Notes: generated by a model not told the origin, from the letters alone. 64,000 nucleotides of DNA from Gerris lacustris (GCA_951217055.1 OX578282.1:16927877-16991876), one strand, 5' to 3'; shown: positions 1-11,164, numbered from the stretch's first letter. Translations and numbers: made by a program.

Positions 1-222
1 GACTATTGTCATTCATGTGTATGTTATTTTGATTATAACTTTCTTATCAGCATTGGGGTGGAGTTGAGCACCCTCTAATCTAGTCTATTAATTGGAGGCA
101 GTAGATTGTTCCGTGGGATACCTGGACTCCAGGCCTTGTGAAGGTGATGTTATTATCAATTTAAGTTGTTTGGAAGACAAAAGTTTAGCAGCAAGATGGA
201 AATCAACCGAAATAAAATACAC

Positions 223-275
223 TGCCAATTAGTGTGGCACATAGCTTCCTCGCATCCTATCATGTATTGTTTTAT
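223..275. repeat. Short dispersed repeat motif, copy 1 of 3
   Basis: A stretch resembling 'tgccaatttgtgtggcaca' followed by 'cttcctcgc' and 'cctat' recurs near 31782-31825 and 46068-46113. The copies differ by substitutions and small gaps, so this is an old interspersed repeat. Its class is unknown and no ends are visible. Confidence 0.4.
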
Positions 276-414
276 TGCTTTATTGTTATATTGTTTATTG
301 TGTAAGAACAATTAACATTTTTTAGAATCTTTAACACTTTATAGGGGTGTCGCTGTAGGTTTTACTAAAAAATAGTATTTAAAAAAAATGTTCGTCTCAT
401 TGAATAGATAAGGT

Positions 415-623
415 ATGATTTTTTCCCCGACCGAAAATACTATTTTAAATTTGAAGTTCACGTTTACGCGAGCGTTGCGCGTGAACGCTTGAACGGATAA
501 CGTTGTCCAACGAACTCGACCTGAGCATTGGTAAAATTAACATTTCTACCAAATTTCATCAAAATCGGGCAACATTTACTCAAGTTATCGTCGCACGTTT
601 CATAATTCGCGGACACACAGACC

Positions 624-667
<44 letters not shown>

Positions 668-808
668 CGGAACCAAAAATGTTCCCTGATGTCTGAAACG
701 GATTTCTGTCTTGGAATTTTTAAAATCGGAGGCATAAAACTTTTTTTTTCTGAAAAGTGAACACAATGCTTCCGTTACCTTCGGTAAGCTCGGAAGCAAA
801 AGGTTAAA
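415..808. repeat. Dispersed repeat with (GACA)n core
   Basis: The segment ends with 'gttccctgatgtctga', 'ttctgtcttggaattttta' and 'ttaccttcggtaagctcgga'. The same series recurs at 47430-47570, so this is an interspersed family. Its centre holds a GACA tetranucleotide microsatellite (about 624-666), which explains the Asp-Arg-Gln-Thr peptide repeats in a forward reading frame. The upstream part contains 'aaatttcatcaaaatcgg', a motif also seen in other repeats here. The family looks like a non-coding retroposon tail; I cannot name it. Confidence 0.6.
624..666. repeat. (GACA)n microsatellite
   Basis: About ten near-perfect copies of a GACA/CAGA tetranucleotide lie inside the dispersed repeat. 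The related copy at 47.4 kb has only two or three units, so the tract expanded in this copy. Confidence 0.9.
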
Positions 809-2690
809 CTAACATCAGCTTATAAACAAAAACTGGACTCAATGGTAAAAAAGGACGCTTTAGTTAAATTAATAAGTAAAAAAAAAATATTCCTTCATTT
901 TATGAAAACATAAAAATTTATAACTTGTTTTATTTGTGTTTGAATTTTAATCATCATAATATTTTTTCTTTCTTTTTTTAACTTTTTATACCTACCTGAT
1001 ATTATGTTTTAAACAATATCTATTTTTTTTAGTAAGTAAGAAAAATACAAGCAAGCAAAAATACAATTGTACGCTATCAATACCTATGCATGATAAACTG
1101 CTTATGCATTTGAATGTTTATTGCAGCAATGATTGTATAATTATTTATCGATTCCTTAATACAGACTCAAAACTGTTTTTATTTTTTTAAATGTTTTATT
1201 TGTGTCTCAACTTATTTCAATTTGACTGTTTTTACTTTTCATTGTCATGGCATTTTATGATCTCATTTTATTTAATTCAATCAATATTCAATTTGAATAA
1301 ATTATAGAAATCAGTATTTATATTTTCCTATTTCTATCTTTATTTTTAATGTGTAACAACTTAAAAGATTGTGTGCCATAGAGTCCAAGGTAATTTGGAA
1401 AATCTAAATGTCATTAATATATAAATATGGAAAAGTGATATTATTTTTATGGGCACTAGTATAGACTAAGAACTTAAGTCAATTGATTCAGTATTATTAT
1501 TTTTATATAGACTAAGAACCTAAGTCAATTGATTTTCAGTATTATTATTTTTGTCTTTATTTATTTAAGAAGAATTATATGAAACAAAAGAACATTTAAA
1601 AATAAGTTACTTGTCTAAATGCAATAGCCTTGTCACTTACAGTTCCTATTTATTTCAACACTGAATTTACTAACTAAAGACAAAGACTGAATAGAATTGT
1701 GCCTGATCTCGTTTTATTAGACATATTATATAGTTTATGTATGATTTTGATTTTTGTACTTTTAATTTTAGTATATAAATTATGTTAATTTGTAAAATGT
1801 TTTACCAAATTATTATAAACCCTTGTGTACTAATATGCAATTTGCTTACTCTTTTTTATGGAATATCGTCACAAGTACTGATTTTAATTGAAAAATTGCC
1901 TAAAAATTAAGCACTGAGCTTAATATGTAAAAAGTAGTAGTATGGCTAGGTTTTCTGAAGTATATAGAAGAAGTTATTATAATATAAAGCAAATCCAACA
2001 ACCATAAGGTCAATAAATTCGACATCAAAAATAGTCACTTTTTTCTTTTGCTTCTCCTGTAAAATTTGAAAACACGGTTTTGTGACAGTCATCTTCCAAG
2101 CCGTCGATATATGCTACACAGCTCTGCTTACTGTGCAACTTGAAAAATCTTATATCACATTTTACTGAGATGCGTTATTTACAAAGGCCAAAAAAATGCA
2201 CTTTTACCTGTTGATATTATAAACTCAGATTGGATAAAGGTAACAAAATTTGTCTCAAAAGAAAAAGTTTCAAATAATAATAATAATAAGTAATTTTAGT
2301 AGTTTTGAAGATCAGGTGTGTTACAAATGGATAAACAGACAATTGCAGGAATGTATAAGGGTTCTCGCTTTGCCTACAGACCCTAAAAAAATGTTTTTAA
2401 CAAAATTACTCATAAAAATACTTAAAATTGGATTTTTTTAAAAAGAAAAAAAAAATTATAAAAGTTATTTGTTTTTTATTGTATATTGCAACAAAATACA
2501 AAATTCTACATGCAAACTTGAAGAATGAGCTTAAAAATGTTATATAAATAAATCAATTTTATTTTAAATAATATAAATTCTAAACTGAATCTTTTGAGCT
2601 TGAATGACTTTTTTGTTTATTTTTTTTTCCTAGGAAACTATCCCTCAAAAAAGATAAAAGGGTGAAAAATAAGGAAATTAAAATGAATAG
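809..2690. other. AT-rich DNA without recognisable genes
   Basis: Strongly AT-rich sequence with poly-A and poly-T runs and no exon-like block on either strand. The only internal structure noted is the short tandem duplication at 1459-1552. Confidence 0.6.
1459..1552. repeat. Tandem duplication, about 47 bp x 2
   Basis: Two consecutive copies of a block containing 'tagactaagaac', 'taagtcaattgatt' and 'cagtattattattttt' lie head to tail with a few differences. This is a local slippage-type duplication. Confidence 0.7.
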
Positions 2691-3241
2691 TGTACAAGAA
2701 AGATTGGAAAAAGGGGAATGTAGCAAAAAGGACGACAACAAATCTTAACACGGTAAAATACATGAAGAAAAAGAGAAGGACCAAGAAGGGAAAAAGAGAT
2801 TGGGATTTTACAAATTCTTTTGACCTTTGTCAAGGAATTTCAGGGAAATCGGGTGTCCCCAAAGCAATAAAAGATGTGTGCAAAGAATCCTTTACTACAA
2901 AGGGGAAGGATACTATAAGACTCTGACAAGACAGGAAGGATCAAACAGGATGAAATGTTTAATAGAACTAGGATTCACAGCATTCTTCTGGCATTAAGAC
3001 CTCCCAATATTAGAGAGGACAAACAATACATTTATTTTAGATAGGAAGCAACCTTTTACATCAAAGGATTAATTAAAAGGTAAAACATTGTTAACATTCT
3101 TTTCTTACATCTCCTATTAACTAAAAAAAAAAAGATTAAAAAAATAATTACATTACTAAATAAATATTTATCATTTTCTTAGTATATTACCCTTTTTTTC
3201 TCACTTAATTTTATACTTCAATTATCTATCTCAGGCATTTA
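2691..3241. other. Unique, purine-rich sequence without identified gene
   Basis: A forward open frame of 78 codons (2690-2926) is rich in Lys, Arg and Asp, but it simply mirrors a purine-rich tract and shows no domain. No splice-bordered exon is convincing. I treat the stretch as intronic or intergenic. Confidence 0.45.
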
Positions 3242-3500
3242 GGGTATTAATAAACACAACTACTATTTTTTTTTATTTTTGCAATGCTTCACCTCCTCTT
3301 GAGCCAACTTTAGGCTTAAACGAAGATGTTATTAATATAATTTAAGGTCATTGTTAAAATGTGATAAGTGAATATGTTATAATAGGATGTAAGTTAATGT
3401 AGTTATGAGAAATTAGGTAAAAATTATCATTTAGGCCCGAAGATGCCTTAAGAGGTGGTTAAATATTGCAAAAAGCGGTAGTTGTATTTATTAGTAACCT
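3242..3500. mobile_element. TIR element (MITE), about 259 bp
   Basis: The left end (containing 'taataaacacaactac', then 'gcttcacctcctcttgagc') matches the reverse complement of the right end ('taataaatacaactacc', then 'cacctcttaaggcatc') over about 70 bp with mismatches. It has no coding capacity. The inner motif resembling 'gcctgaagatgcc' also appears near 51045. The superfamily is not determined because I could not fix the target-site duplication (TSD). Confidence 0.65.
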
Positions 3501-3889
3501 AAAAGCCTGACATAGATAATGGAAATATATATATTTATTCAATATGGGAAAAATGAAAAATAAAGACAACTTGATTTCACTAATATTCTTACAATTCTAT
3601 GTTCTTCCCCTGATAATGAGTTATAACAGAAACCTGTCCAGAGATATTCTGGAGGTCAAGAAGGGAAATTAAAAGACAAGTATTTTAGACATGAGCTTAA
3701 TTAATCAGAATTTTTGCGCAGGGAACCTGGAAATGAACAGTGGCAGGAAACACAGATATAAAATAGGTATGTATGGTATATGATTAAGTGACAATAATCA
3801 GATCAGATTTCCTAAGGATAAGATCTTATTAATAAAATTAAAGATTATCTAAAGAGATAGTAGTAAGGACATGGGAGAGTGTGTATTTT

Positions 3890-4370
3890 CATTTTTCATA
3901 TGGGAGCAAGGAGGCCTAGCCTAGCAAACAGACCACATTTGGATCCTTTTTGCCACCCCGTTCTCACACCCTTTAAACCACCACCTCAATCTTGAACCTT
4001 TTAATTTGGATTATGAAGAAGAGGATGTCTTGGTATTTCAGAATATCAAGTTCCTCTACCCCAATTCTTCTCTTCCCTAAGATATAAAAGTGCAATCTCC
4101 CATATCCTTCACACACCCCCAGGAAATAGTAGGCTTTTTCCTCCTCCTCTCCAAACATTGGACACATATGGGGTCCTCCTCTACCTTTAGTAATGCCAGA
4201 TGCTCACTGAGCCTGCAGTGTCCAGTTAGCACTCCGACCAGATTTCTCAGGTTGGTCCTCCTCAGTCCTAACAGCCATCTGGTTTTCCTTTTGTTTATTT
4301 TTGGCAGTAACATCTTGGACTGTCTGCATCCCTTTGTTTCTAACCATTCCCTTTCTGCTTCATGAAGCAG
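3890..4370 (-). pseudogene. 3' end of a non-LTR retrotransposon ORF2 (RNase H/C-terminal region)
   Basis: On the minus strand one frame (4313 down to about 4130) reads RNLVGVLTGHCRLSEHL followed by DPICVQC. A second frame (about 4167 down to 3973) continues with FLGVC and an ILKYQDILFFI-like ending. This order (TGH motif, CxxC, then a His/Cys-type knuckle and a hydrophobic C-terminus) is typical of Jockey/R1/CR1-class LINE ORF2 proteins downstream of the reverse transcriptase. A frameshift near 4140 separates the two parts, no reverse transcriptase is present, and the copy is 5' truncated and dead. A shorter relative lies at 40146-40390. Clade assignment is tentative. Confidence 0.7.
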
Positions 4371-4625
4371 AACTTAAGAGATAATATAGACTTTTATAAC
4401 CAAATGTGACTTAAAGGCTCTTAAATCCTCAAGTCCACTGAACTACCCTTAAAACTTGTCCAATGATCTATAGCAGCATCAAACTGCGTTCCATCCTCAG
4501 CTACCTAAAATGTCTTACCTTGTGCTAAGCGCTGATGATGAAATTTAATCAAGCTTATATTTTTTAGATACTTTAATAAAATTTTTCTCCTAATTCTACT
4601 TTAATTGCTAATATGTTTGGGGTTA

Positions 4626-4811
<186 letters not shown>

Positions 4812-5049
4812 CTAATAAAATAATAACAGTATTGTTAGAATAACTAGAACATCACAACAAAATAACACACATTGTAGAAGAATCTGTCACCAAAGCTAAC
4901 TTTAAGGTAACAAATTTATGCATATTTGAAGTATATTAATCATCAAGGGAAAATATATGTGTAATGAGAAATCACAGTGAAATAAAATAACCATATGTTT
5001 TGATTTCTGATAATAACTGGACAGCTAACTTTTAATAAAAACAAGCTTT

Positions 5050-5235
5050 TATCTAGGGCTGTCCCCCATATTAAATTTAGAATGACGTCACTTATATACC
5101 CATGTATTGTCATCCAAACTAAACGTGTTTGCAAAATTTCAATTCAATGGGTTGAGGATAACTGCTGTGAAATTCAGTTGCAAGATTTGACCTGAACATA
5201 CATACAAAAACATTGCAAGTTAAATAAAATCTTGT
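5050..5235 (+). repeat. Dispersed repeat tail ending in attgcaagttaaataaaa
   Basis: The segment contains 'gcaaaatttcaattcaatggg', 'ctgctgtgaaattcagttgc' and finishes with 'attgcaagttaaataaaa'. The series 'aaattt..a, ..gg.tgagga, ..acctgaacatacatacaaa' is the style of a non-coding retroposon 3' region. No coding sequence and no second copy were seen in this window, so the call rests on resemblance only. Confidence 0.35.
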
Positions 5236-5759
5236 AAAATGGTCATAATTAATGCCACAAAGGAAGAGCAAAGAAATGGCAGAGTGGGCGTCTCATCATT
5301 TTGTCCATTGCAAACAATCTTTCTTCTTCTTCTCTAACTTGTTGCCTCAGATACCTATGATGGCCATTTTAAGCTATAAACCAGCTCCGATAAAAATCAA
5401 GATATCAGAGGAAAAACAGTGTTTTCATTTGATCAACAAATTAGTTCCTTATTGATCAATAAAAACATTTTTTTGCTGATTTTTTTTTTTTAAAAAACTC
5501 ATACTTCTGTTACTAAAATCACAGCCTGACAAAGAGAAGCTCTTAGCTAAGAAAGTGTTTAATTAGCCAAGAAGTCCTAACTTGTTGTAATTTATACAGA
5601 TTTTTACAGTTCATTTAATAATACAAAAATGAAAATGCATCATTATCCAGATTAATCTTACAAAATTGTTTATGTATTTATAAGACATTTATCAACCCCT
5701 TTTCAATAACTTAGCACAAGTAACAGTAGACGTTTGTCAAAGGAATATGTATTTAATAG
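5236..5759. other. Intronic AT-rich DNA, nothing recognised
   Basis: Part of the intron between collagen exons 9138-9070 and 4811-4632. A 67-codon forward frame here has no domain and no splice context. No repeat pair was found. Confidence 0.5.
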
Positions 5760-5767
5760 ACAACAGG

Positions 5768-5931
5768 CAGTGGGGTACCTATGGGCCCCCAAATCCAGAA
5801 ATAAATAACTGGAATTAATATCCTTGTACCAACGTCGAGGGGGCCCTCAATCCTGAACGCAAGAGGTTTTTATTTTTTTGCTCATAGATTATCTTTGGCG
5901 AGGGGCCCCCAATGGTGTAGCTACGCCACTG
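5768..5931. mobile_element. hAT-type MITE, 164 bp
   Basis: The ends are 'cagtggggtacctatgggcc' and, reading inward from the right, 'cagtggcgtagctacaccat'. They are flanked by 8-bp direct repeats acaacagg (5760-5767) and gcaacagg (5932-5939), which differ at one base. CAGTGG-type TIRs plus an 8-bp TSD define the hAT superfamily. It has no coding capacity. A related end, 'cagtggcggtagctagggca', occurs at about 14832. Confidence 0.85.
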
Positions 5932-5939
5932 GCAACAGG

Positions 5940-6659
5940 CCATTAGTTGAAAATTGAAATTATTTATATATCTTGATAAATCCTGAAAATTACACAATAA
6001 TTTAAAACTGTGCATATAAGAAACATATTATACTCACAGAAACAGTGTTGTAAGGTTAACTAATAAAAAAAAAAACTAAATAATATGTACTTACTTTGAA
6101 TAATAAAATTATTTAAAAGCAAGCATTTTTTACCACCCATAACACCACTACCAAAAAATCATGCAAAGGTTAAATTAAATAAAAACAAAAATTATTAATG
6201 ATTTAAATAATATAATATAAAAGTAAAATGAAAATATAAATTTAACTATTAAATGGTTCCCTGTTTAATATATTTATTATTTAAGTGCATGTGTATTTAT
6301 TTAATTATCAGCAGGAGAAATATTTTACAATTTATTGTAACCCAATCAATTTCATTTAGGTGATTGATAATATACTGTATTATTTAATATTATAATGCAA
6401 ATATGATAATGCAATTAGTTTTAAAGTGTTTAATAAGACATATGATATTAGTGTTAGTTAATATGATGAATAAATAAAAAAAATGAATTATGGTTTTATT
6501 TAAATGAAACATATGATAAAAAATTATGGAGATACTTGTCAAAAATTACACGTTTCAACTTATTAAGATAATTGTTTTGATAATGGTAACCCTTATGCAG
6601 TGTAAGACATATCTTTTTTGAGAAGAATACATTAAAAGTATGTTAGCTTTAAGTCTGAT
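5940..6659. other. Very AT-rich intronic DNA
   Basis: Mostly A/T with no exon, TIR pair or tandem array that I could support. Confidence 0.55.
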
Positions 6660-6671
6660 TCTCAAATGGCT

Positions 6672-6990
6672 TGGGTGAGCCCTCTCCATGCCAGCTCGGA
6701 AAAGTGTGAATGACTATTGAAAACACGTTAGTCCTCACCCTCACAGGGTTGGGGCCAACTAAGGTGAAGTGTGAATCACCCATTAAATGTGATCTCTTTC
6801 AGTATTTTAAACAAATGATTCCCACACAGCTAAACTGAGCTTTATCCGAGCAGCTCAGAACAAGTATGAATGACTCTATTAAAATCACAAGACAATACTT
6901 AAACGTGTCCTGGCACCGATAAAGCTAAGCTATGACACAGTGAAGTGTGAATCACACATTTAATGTGATCTCTTTCTGTATCTTAAATAA
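6672..6990. repeat. Diverged tandem duplication, about 180-bp unit
   Basis: Two successive blocks share 'agctcggaaaagtgtgaatgact' type sequence and end with 'gaagtgtgaatcac', 'ttaatgtgatctctttc' and 'gtatcttaaa' variants, at about 6676-6830 and 6838-6990. The copies have drifted by many substitutions. The same 'gaagtgtgaa' phrase reappears after the MITE at 9.8 kb. Confidence 0.6.
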
Positions 6991-7389
6991 ATAAAACTTT
7001 CTTTTTCAATTTAATTGAACTTGAATTAATCAAAATCAAAATTATTAAGGGTTATCCCTCACTATTGAAGTTTATGTCAGAGCCCCCAAAAAAACTCAAA
7101 GAGGATTACTTCTCAAAAAAAAGCAAACAAATTGATCGAAATATTATGCATTAGTGTTGAAATGTTGAATTAAAATTTAAGGGGAAGAATTTTGGTAAAC
7201 CATACGCATCAGCAGGTATATTTTGAAATTGGACTTGTTTATCTAAATAATTATATAAAAATCGAAGTATTGGAGACTATTTTTAATAAAATATTTAGGT
7301 AATTTCAGAAAAGAGATATGAGTTACTTTACACTGTTGTCGATGAGGTCATGAGAAAATGATTCTCATGAGAATCAAAAAACCAGAAAG

Positions 7390-7850
7390 AGAGCATGAAG
7401 GAAATCCCGGAGGCTTTTTCCTAGAGGATATCCTTAAGGAATCCTCAATGAAATCCTCCCATGTGTGGGCTGGTTTGGAAGAGAAAGTCCTGGAGGCTTT
7501 TTCCTTGAGGATATCCTTAAGGAATCCTCAGTGAAATCCTCTTATGTGTGGGCGATGGTTTGGAAGAGGAAATCCTCATGTAAATCCTCAAGGAAATCCT
7601 GGAGGCTTTTTCCTTGAGGATATCCTTAAGGAATCCTCAATGAAATCCTCTTGTGTGTGGGCGATAGTTTGGAAGAGGAAATCCTCATGTAAATCCCCAA
7701 GGAAATCCTGAAGGCTTTTTCCTTGAGGATATCCTTAAGGAATCCTCAATGAAATCCTCTTGTGTGTGGGCGATGGTTTGGAAGAGGAAATCCTCATGTA
7801 AATCCCCAAGGAAATCCTGGAGGCTTTTTCCTTGAGGATTTACACTTTGT
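7390..7850. repeat. Tandem array, 109-bp unit with one 83-bp unit
   Basis: The landmark 'ggaggctttttcc' recurs at about 7409, 7492, 7601, 7710 and 7819, so spacing is 83, 109, 109, 109 bp. The first unit lacks part of the 'gaggaaatcctcatgtaaat' segment. Each unit is built from shorter variants of 'aaggaaatcctc' and its inverse plus the palindromes ggatatcc and ccttaagg, so the array is rich in potential hairpins. Copies 3 to 5 are nearly identical, which implies recent amplification or homogenisation. Confidence 0.92.
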
Positions 7851-9069
7851 GTATGGCCACCTTTATTTAATAATAGATGACTTAGTATGATAAGTAAATA
7901 GATTATTGTAAATAGAGTAGTAGTTATTAATTGATACAGTGCTGATAATGTGTTTTTTTTCTTCGAGTTAAAGTGTTCATTCGGTTTTTAATTGATAACT
8001 TACTTTCAGCATCATGATATTCTGCGCTGATATATTATGGCCCATCTCCTGAAGCCCCTGGAAACCATTTATTTCTTTGTTTACAAATAAAAAATAAAAA
8101 ACTAAAAAGAAAAAAAAATATAGTTATTAAAAAGAAAACAAAAAAACTATTACCATAAAAAAAAATTCTAGGAATGAAATTAAAGAAATTAAATTTAAAT
8201 AGAAAAGAAGGAAGAAAAAACTTATAAAATTAAAATAATTGTAAAAGAGAGGTACTTTTAAATAATATAGCATGCAAACTAAATTCAATTAAAGAATAAA
8301 ATCAAGGAAACCTAATGAATTTTTTTCTCTCTCTCAGCAGGAAATAATATAATTAAAATCAAATGCATACAAACTTTTATAAGAGAACTGGAAAAGTCAA
8401 GAAAATTTTCCTTAAAAAATGTATTTAAACTAACAAAATAAATTTTTAATTCAAAATGTTACTGGAATAATTGAATAAAATACATAGTGTGAGGTAAATG
8501 CTATAATTAAGTTAACTATTATTAAGGTGAAAATGAGAGGAAAATAATTAGAAAATTAAAATAAAGAAAATTCTGATTAAAATTTTAAAAGAAAGAAAAA
8601 AATCCCATTTAATTATTTCAAATTAAATTACGCTTCATGAATAATTTTAACCAAATTAAAGTAGAGATGTGGTAAAAAAACAAAACAAAAAAAAAAAAAA
8701 CCGAACAGGTTGTTCAAGTAAAAAATTTACGAATGATACATAGCATACACCAATAGCTTGAGATTGGGATTATATTAAAAATACCAATCTAATTAAATAT
8801 ATTGCCAGTAAGACAAGGTTGCTTAAGATCATATTAGGTTGGTAACTAAAGAAATAAGATCTAATCAACTAAAGAAATAAGATCAACATACTTATATTAC
8901 GAGTATATCGAAAGTGAGCATTCACAAAATAAAGAGGAAAAATAGAAAATTAAAGTAAAACACACCACAGCTGCTAATAAAATAAAACCTTTACTAAATA
9001 GGATATTAGAAAATAAAACTAGAGAAAAAAGGGCAAGGCATTATCCGGTTTTGTAATTTTTAAGAGTAC
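7851..9069. other. Intronic AT-rich DNA
   Basis: Long A-rich stretches with no exon-like block. A 24-bp direct repeat around 'aactaaagaaataagatc' occurs at 8845-8885. Otherwise nothing could be supported. Confidence 0.55.
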
Positions 9070-9138
9070 CTTTAAGGCTACTATCTCCGCATAGCCAAGG
9101 GTTCCTCCTCGAAGGGTTGTAACAGATCTCTTCAGACC
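9070..9138 (-). CDS. Probable collagen-gene exon encoding a non-collagenous interruption
   Basis: This 69-bp open block reads GLKRSVTTLRGGTLGYAEIV followed by ALK in phase 0, and leaves with a GTACTC donor. It starts with a Gly codon and ends on a full codon, exactly like its collagen neighbours, so exons 11078-11007, this one and 4811-4632 join without changing frame. The preceding exon also ends in a non-Gly-X-Y tail (FDVYAAVK), so together they make one non-collagenous segment before the next triple helix, as MACIT collagens have. The weak point is the acceptor, which ends in AAG rather than CAG or TAG. A nearby CAG acceptor would stay open but give a phase 2 start that does not fit the upstream exon. 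Confidence 0.65.
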
Positions 9139-9507
9139 CTTGATGGACAAAAAGTAACAATCAGCTGAACGGAATCAAAAGGACAGAAAACTTAATCAGT
9201 TATGATTCAATAAAATCATTAAACATTAAAAAGGGTAATAATTAAAATAATTACTTGTGTATCCTTCTGTCCTCGATGAAATGGAAAAGTTTTGGAAACA
9301 AGACAAAATGAAATAATCATTATAATTTTTAATTTAAAGAAATGTGTTTTAAAATAACTAATTTAAAGGTAAATTTACAATTTAAGGATATTATTTAATT
9401 AAGTGAATAAAAAAATTTAAGGAAAAAAGAACAAATTTATAGTATAATATATTATGTTGTGAAGCTCTCACATCTTCAAATAATGAAATCACTAGAGATT
9501 TCATTTA

Positions 9508-9830
9508 GGGTACCTACACAGTGCAGCCTGGTTGCACAGGGCAGGTCACATGTTACCTAGCATGTAGCAAGCCACACACACACTGCAGCTTGTTTTTAGG
9601 TTCAGTGCCCACACTCGAGACCAATCTACTACGCATAGAGCTATGTAACAATCTTGTGTAACAATCGAGGTAGGAATTGTTCAAGCTCCCTGTTATGCTT
9701 ACTGCTCCCAACCAGGTAACCTGCCAGGTTCCACTGTGTTCGTCCCCATAAAGAAGCACAGGTCAATTTTTCCGGCCTGTAAGCGAGTATGCGAGTAAGC
9801 GACCAGCTAGACTCCACTGTGTTCGTACCC
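9508..9830. mobile_element. PIF/Harbinger-type MITE, 323 bp
   Basis: The ends are 'gggtacctacacagtgcagc' and, inward from the right, 'gggtacgaacacagtggagt'. The element is flanked on both sides by TTA (9505-9507 and 9831-9833). A 3-bp TTA target duplication with GGG-starting TIRs is the PIF/Harbinger signature. Two short reverse-strand open frames inside are chance readings with no domain. Confidence 0.8.
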
Positions 9831-10212
9831 TTAGGCATAAATATAAGGTGAAGTGTGAAGGATCAATAGTATTAGAAACAAGTTTGGTGATGCAGAAAAT
9901 TGTGACTTTAACTAGAGCTAACTATCAATTTTGTCAACGCAAGACGCAATACTTCTAACATTAGCTTCCAGAAGAGAAATCATGGACATAATATGTGGAG
10001 AGAAAACACAGGAATCCTCATTCATTGAAGGATGGCCTTCACACGAAAACTTCATTCTTATCCTTCTAGATAATAATCAATAACTGATATTACAACTTAA
10101 AGGTCTGAATGAAACACTAGTTTACACTAAGTGTTGTGAATCCAGTTAAACACAAATTCTACTAATGTTGGTGGTTTACAAAAAAAACCCACAATACTAT
10201 AAAATGTTGTAA

Positions 10213-10736
10213 GAATAGTCTCTCCATGTAAAAATATATATAATAATTCTCAAAGAAGCTTTCGACCACTATAGGGCCATCTATCATCATCGGTATAAGA
10301 CTCTTATACTAGTGTCTTATAGCAGTCGTTGGTTTGGCATGACTCACTACACTCCCATCTTTCCGGGTTTTTAATTTACATTTTTTACTTTTCAGCACTG
10401 ATGATATACCATTCGTTGGTTTGGCATGACTCACTAAACTCCCATCTTTCCGGTTTTTTAATTAATTTTTTTTTTTTACTTTTCGGCATTGATGATATAC
10501 CAGTCACTGGTTTGGTATGACTCACCACACTCCCATCTTTTCAGTTTTTTAATTAACATATTTTACTTTTTGGCACTGATGATATACCAGTCCCTGGTTT
10601 GGTATGACTCACCACACTCCCATCATTTCATTTTTTTAATTAAAAATTTTCCACATTTTGGCACTGATGGTAGCCATTTAGTGGCCGAGTGCTGCTTTGA
10701 GAATTATTAAATATATTTTTACGTGGAGACTCTATC
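10213..10736. mobile_element. TIR element carrying an internal tandem array
   Basis: The outer 75 bp or so at each side are inverted copies: left 'tctccatgtaaaaatatata' then 'taataattctcaaagaagct', right the reverse of 'tctccacgtaaaaatatatt' then 'taataattctcaaagcagc'. Between them sit about four units of 87-91 bp, each with 'ggtttggcatgactcac' or 'ggtttggtatgactcac' (at about 10331, 10418, 10509, 10596), 'actcccatctttcc' and 'gcactgatgatatacca'. The unit's 'gcactgatgat' end resembles the inner edge of the TIR, so the array may have grown out of it. There is no coding capacity. Confidence 0.8.
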
Positions 10737-11006
10737 ATTTTAACATTTAATGATTACCTCCGCTAAAACCTATAACACTTGATATTTTAAGTCACAACAC
10801 TCTAAGTTCATGATCACTGTTTTAAGGAAAGAAAGCATCATTAAGTCTAAAAATGTTCCACTTAATTTGCGAGGGAAGTGTACAACGCTAATACCGATTT
10901 TAAAGTTTCCTTTATAATAATCTATTAAACTTAGGTAATATGAATTATTTAATAACAATCAAGTAAAATTCAATTAAAAATATATATATGTATAATAATT
11001 AAATAC

Positions 11007-11078
11007 CTTAACTGCTGCATATACATCAAAGCCAGGGTTTCCTAGTTCACCCTTTTGGCCCTTATCTCCCGGCCTTCC
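11007..11078 (-). CDS. Collagen exon ending in a non-collagenous tail
   Basis: The 72-bp exon reads GRPGDKGQKGELGNPGFD followed by VYAAVK. It has five clean Gly-X-Y triplets plus GFD, then six residues without Gly. It follows a 'ttttaacag' acceptor, ends at GTATTT, and is phase 0 at both ends. The Gly-Asp-Lys and Gly-Gln-Lys-Gly triplets are typical of charged triple-helix segments. The VYAAVK tail leads into the interruption exon at 9138-9070. Together these make an interruption of roughly 28 residues between the upstream short collagen block and the long Gly-X-Y exon at 4811-4632. Confidence 0.9.
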
Positions 11079-11164
11079 CTGTTAAAATTAAAAAAAAGAA
11101 AAATATAAGTAATATAATAATTTAGTGTACAACATACAATTAAATAAAATAATTACAAATTCAA

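Noticed and set aside
503..760. Forward frame with Asp-Arg-Gln-Thr repeats, and the overlapping reverse frame
   Set aside because: Both are translations of a GACA microsatellite inside a dispersed repeat. No domain, and the two frames mirror each other.
2690..2926. Lys/Arg-rich forward frame of 78 codons
   Set aside because: It reflects a purine-rich tract. No domain, no splice context and no repeat partner, so a gene call is not supported.
3630..3700. Plus-strand stretch giving a few Gly codons ('ggaggtcaagaaggg')
   Set aside because: Only two Gly triplets in register, on the strand opposite to the collagen gene, and no splice sites.
9553..9838. Two overlapping reverse frames of 65-68 codons
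   Set aside because: They lie entirely inside a TTA-flanked Harbinger-type MITE and show no protein family signature.
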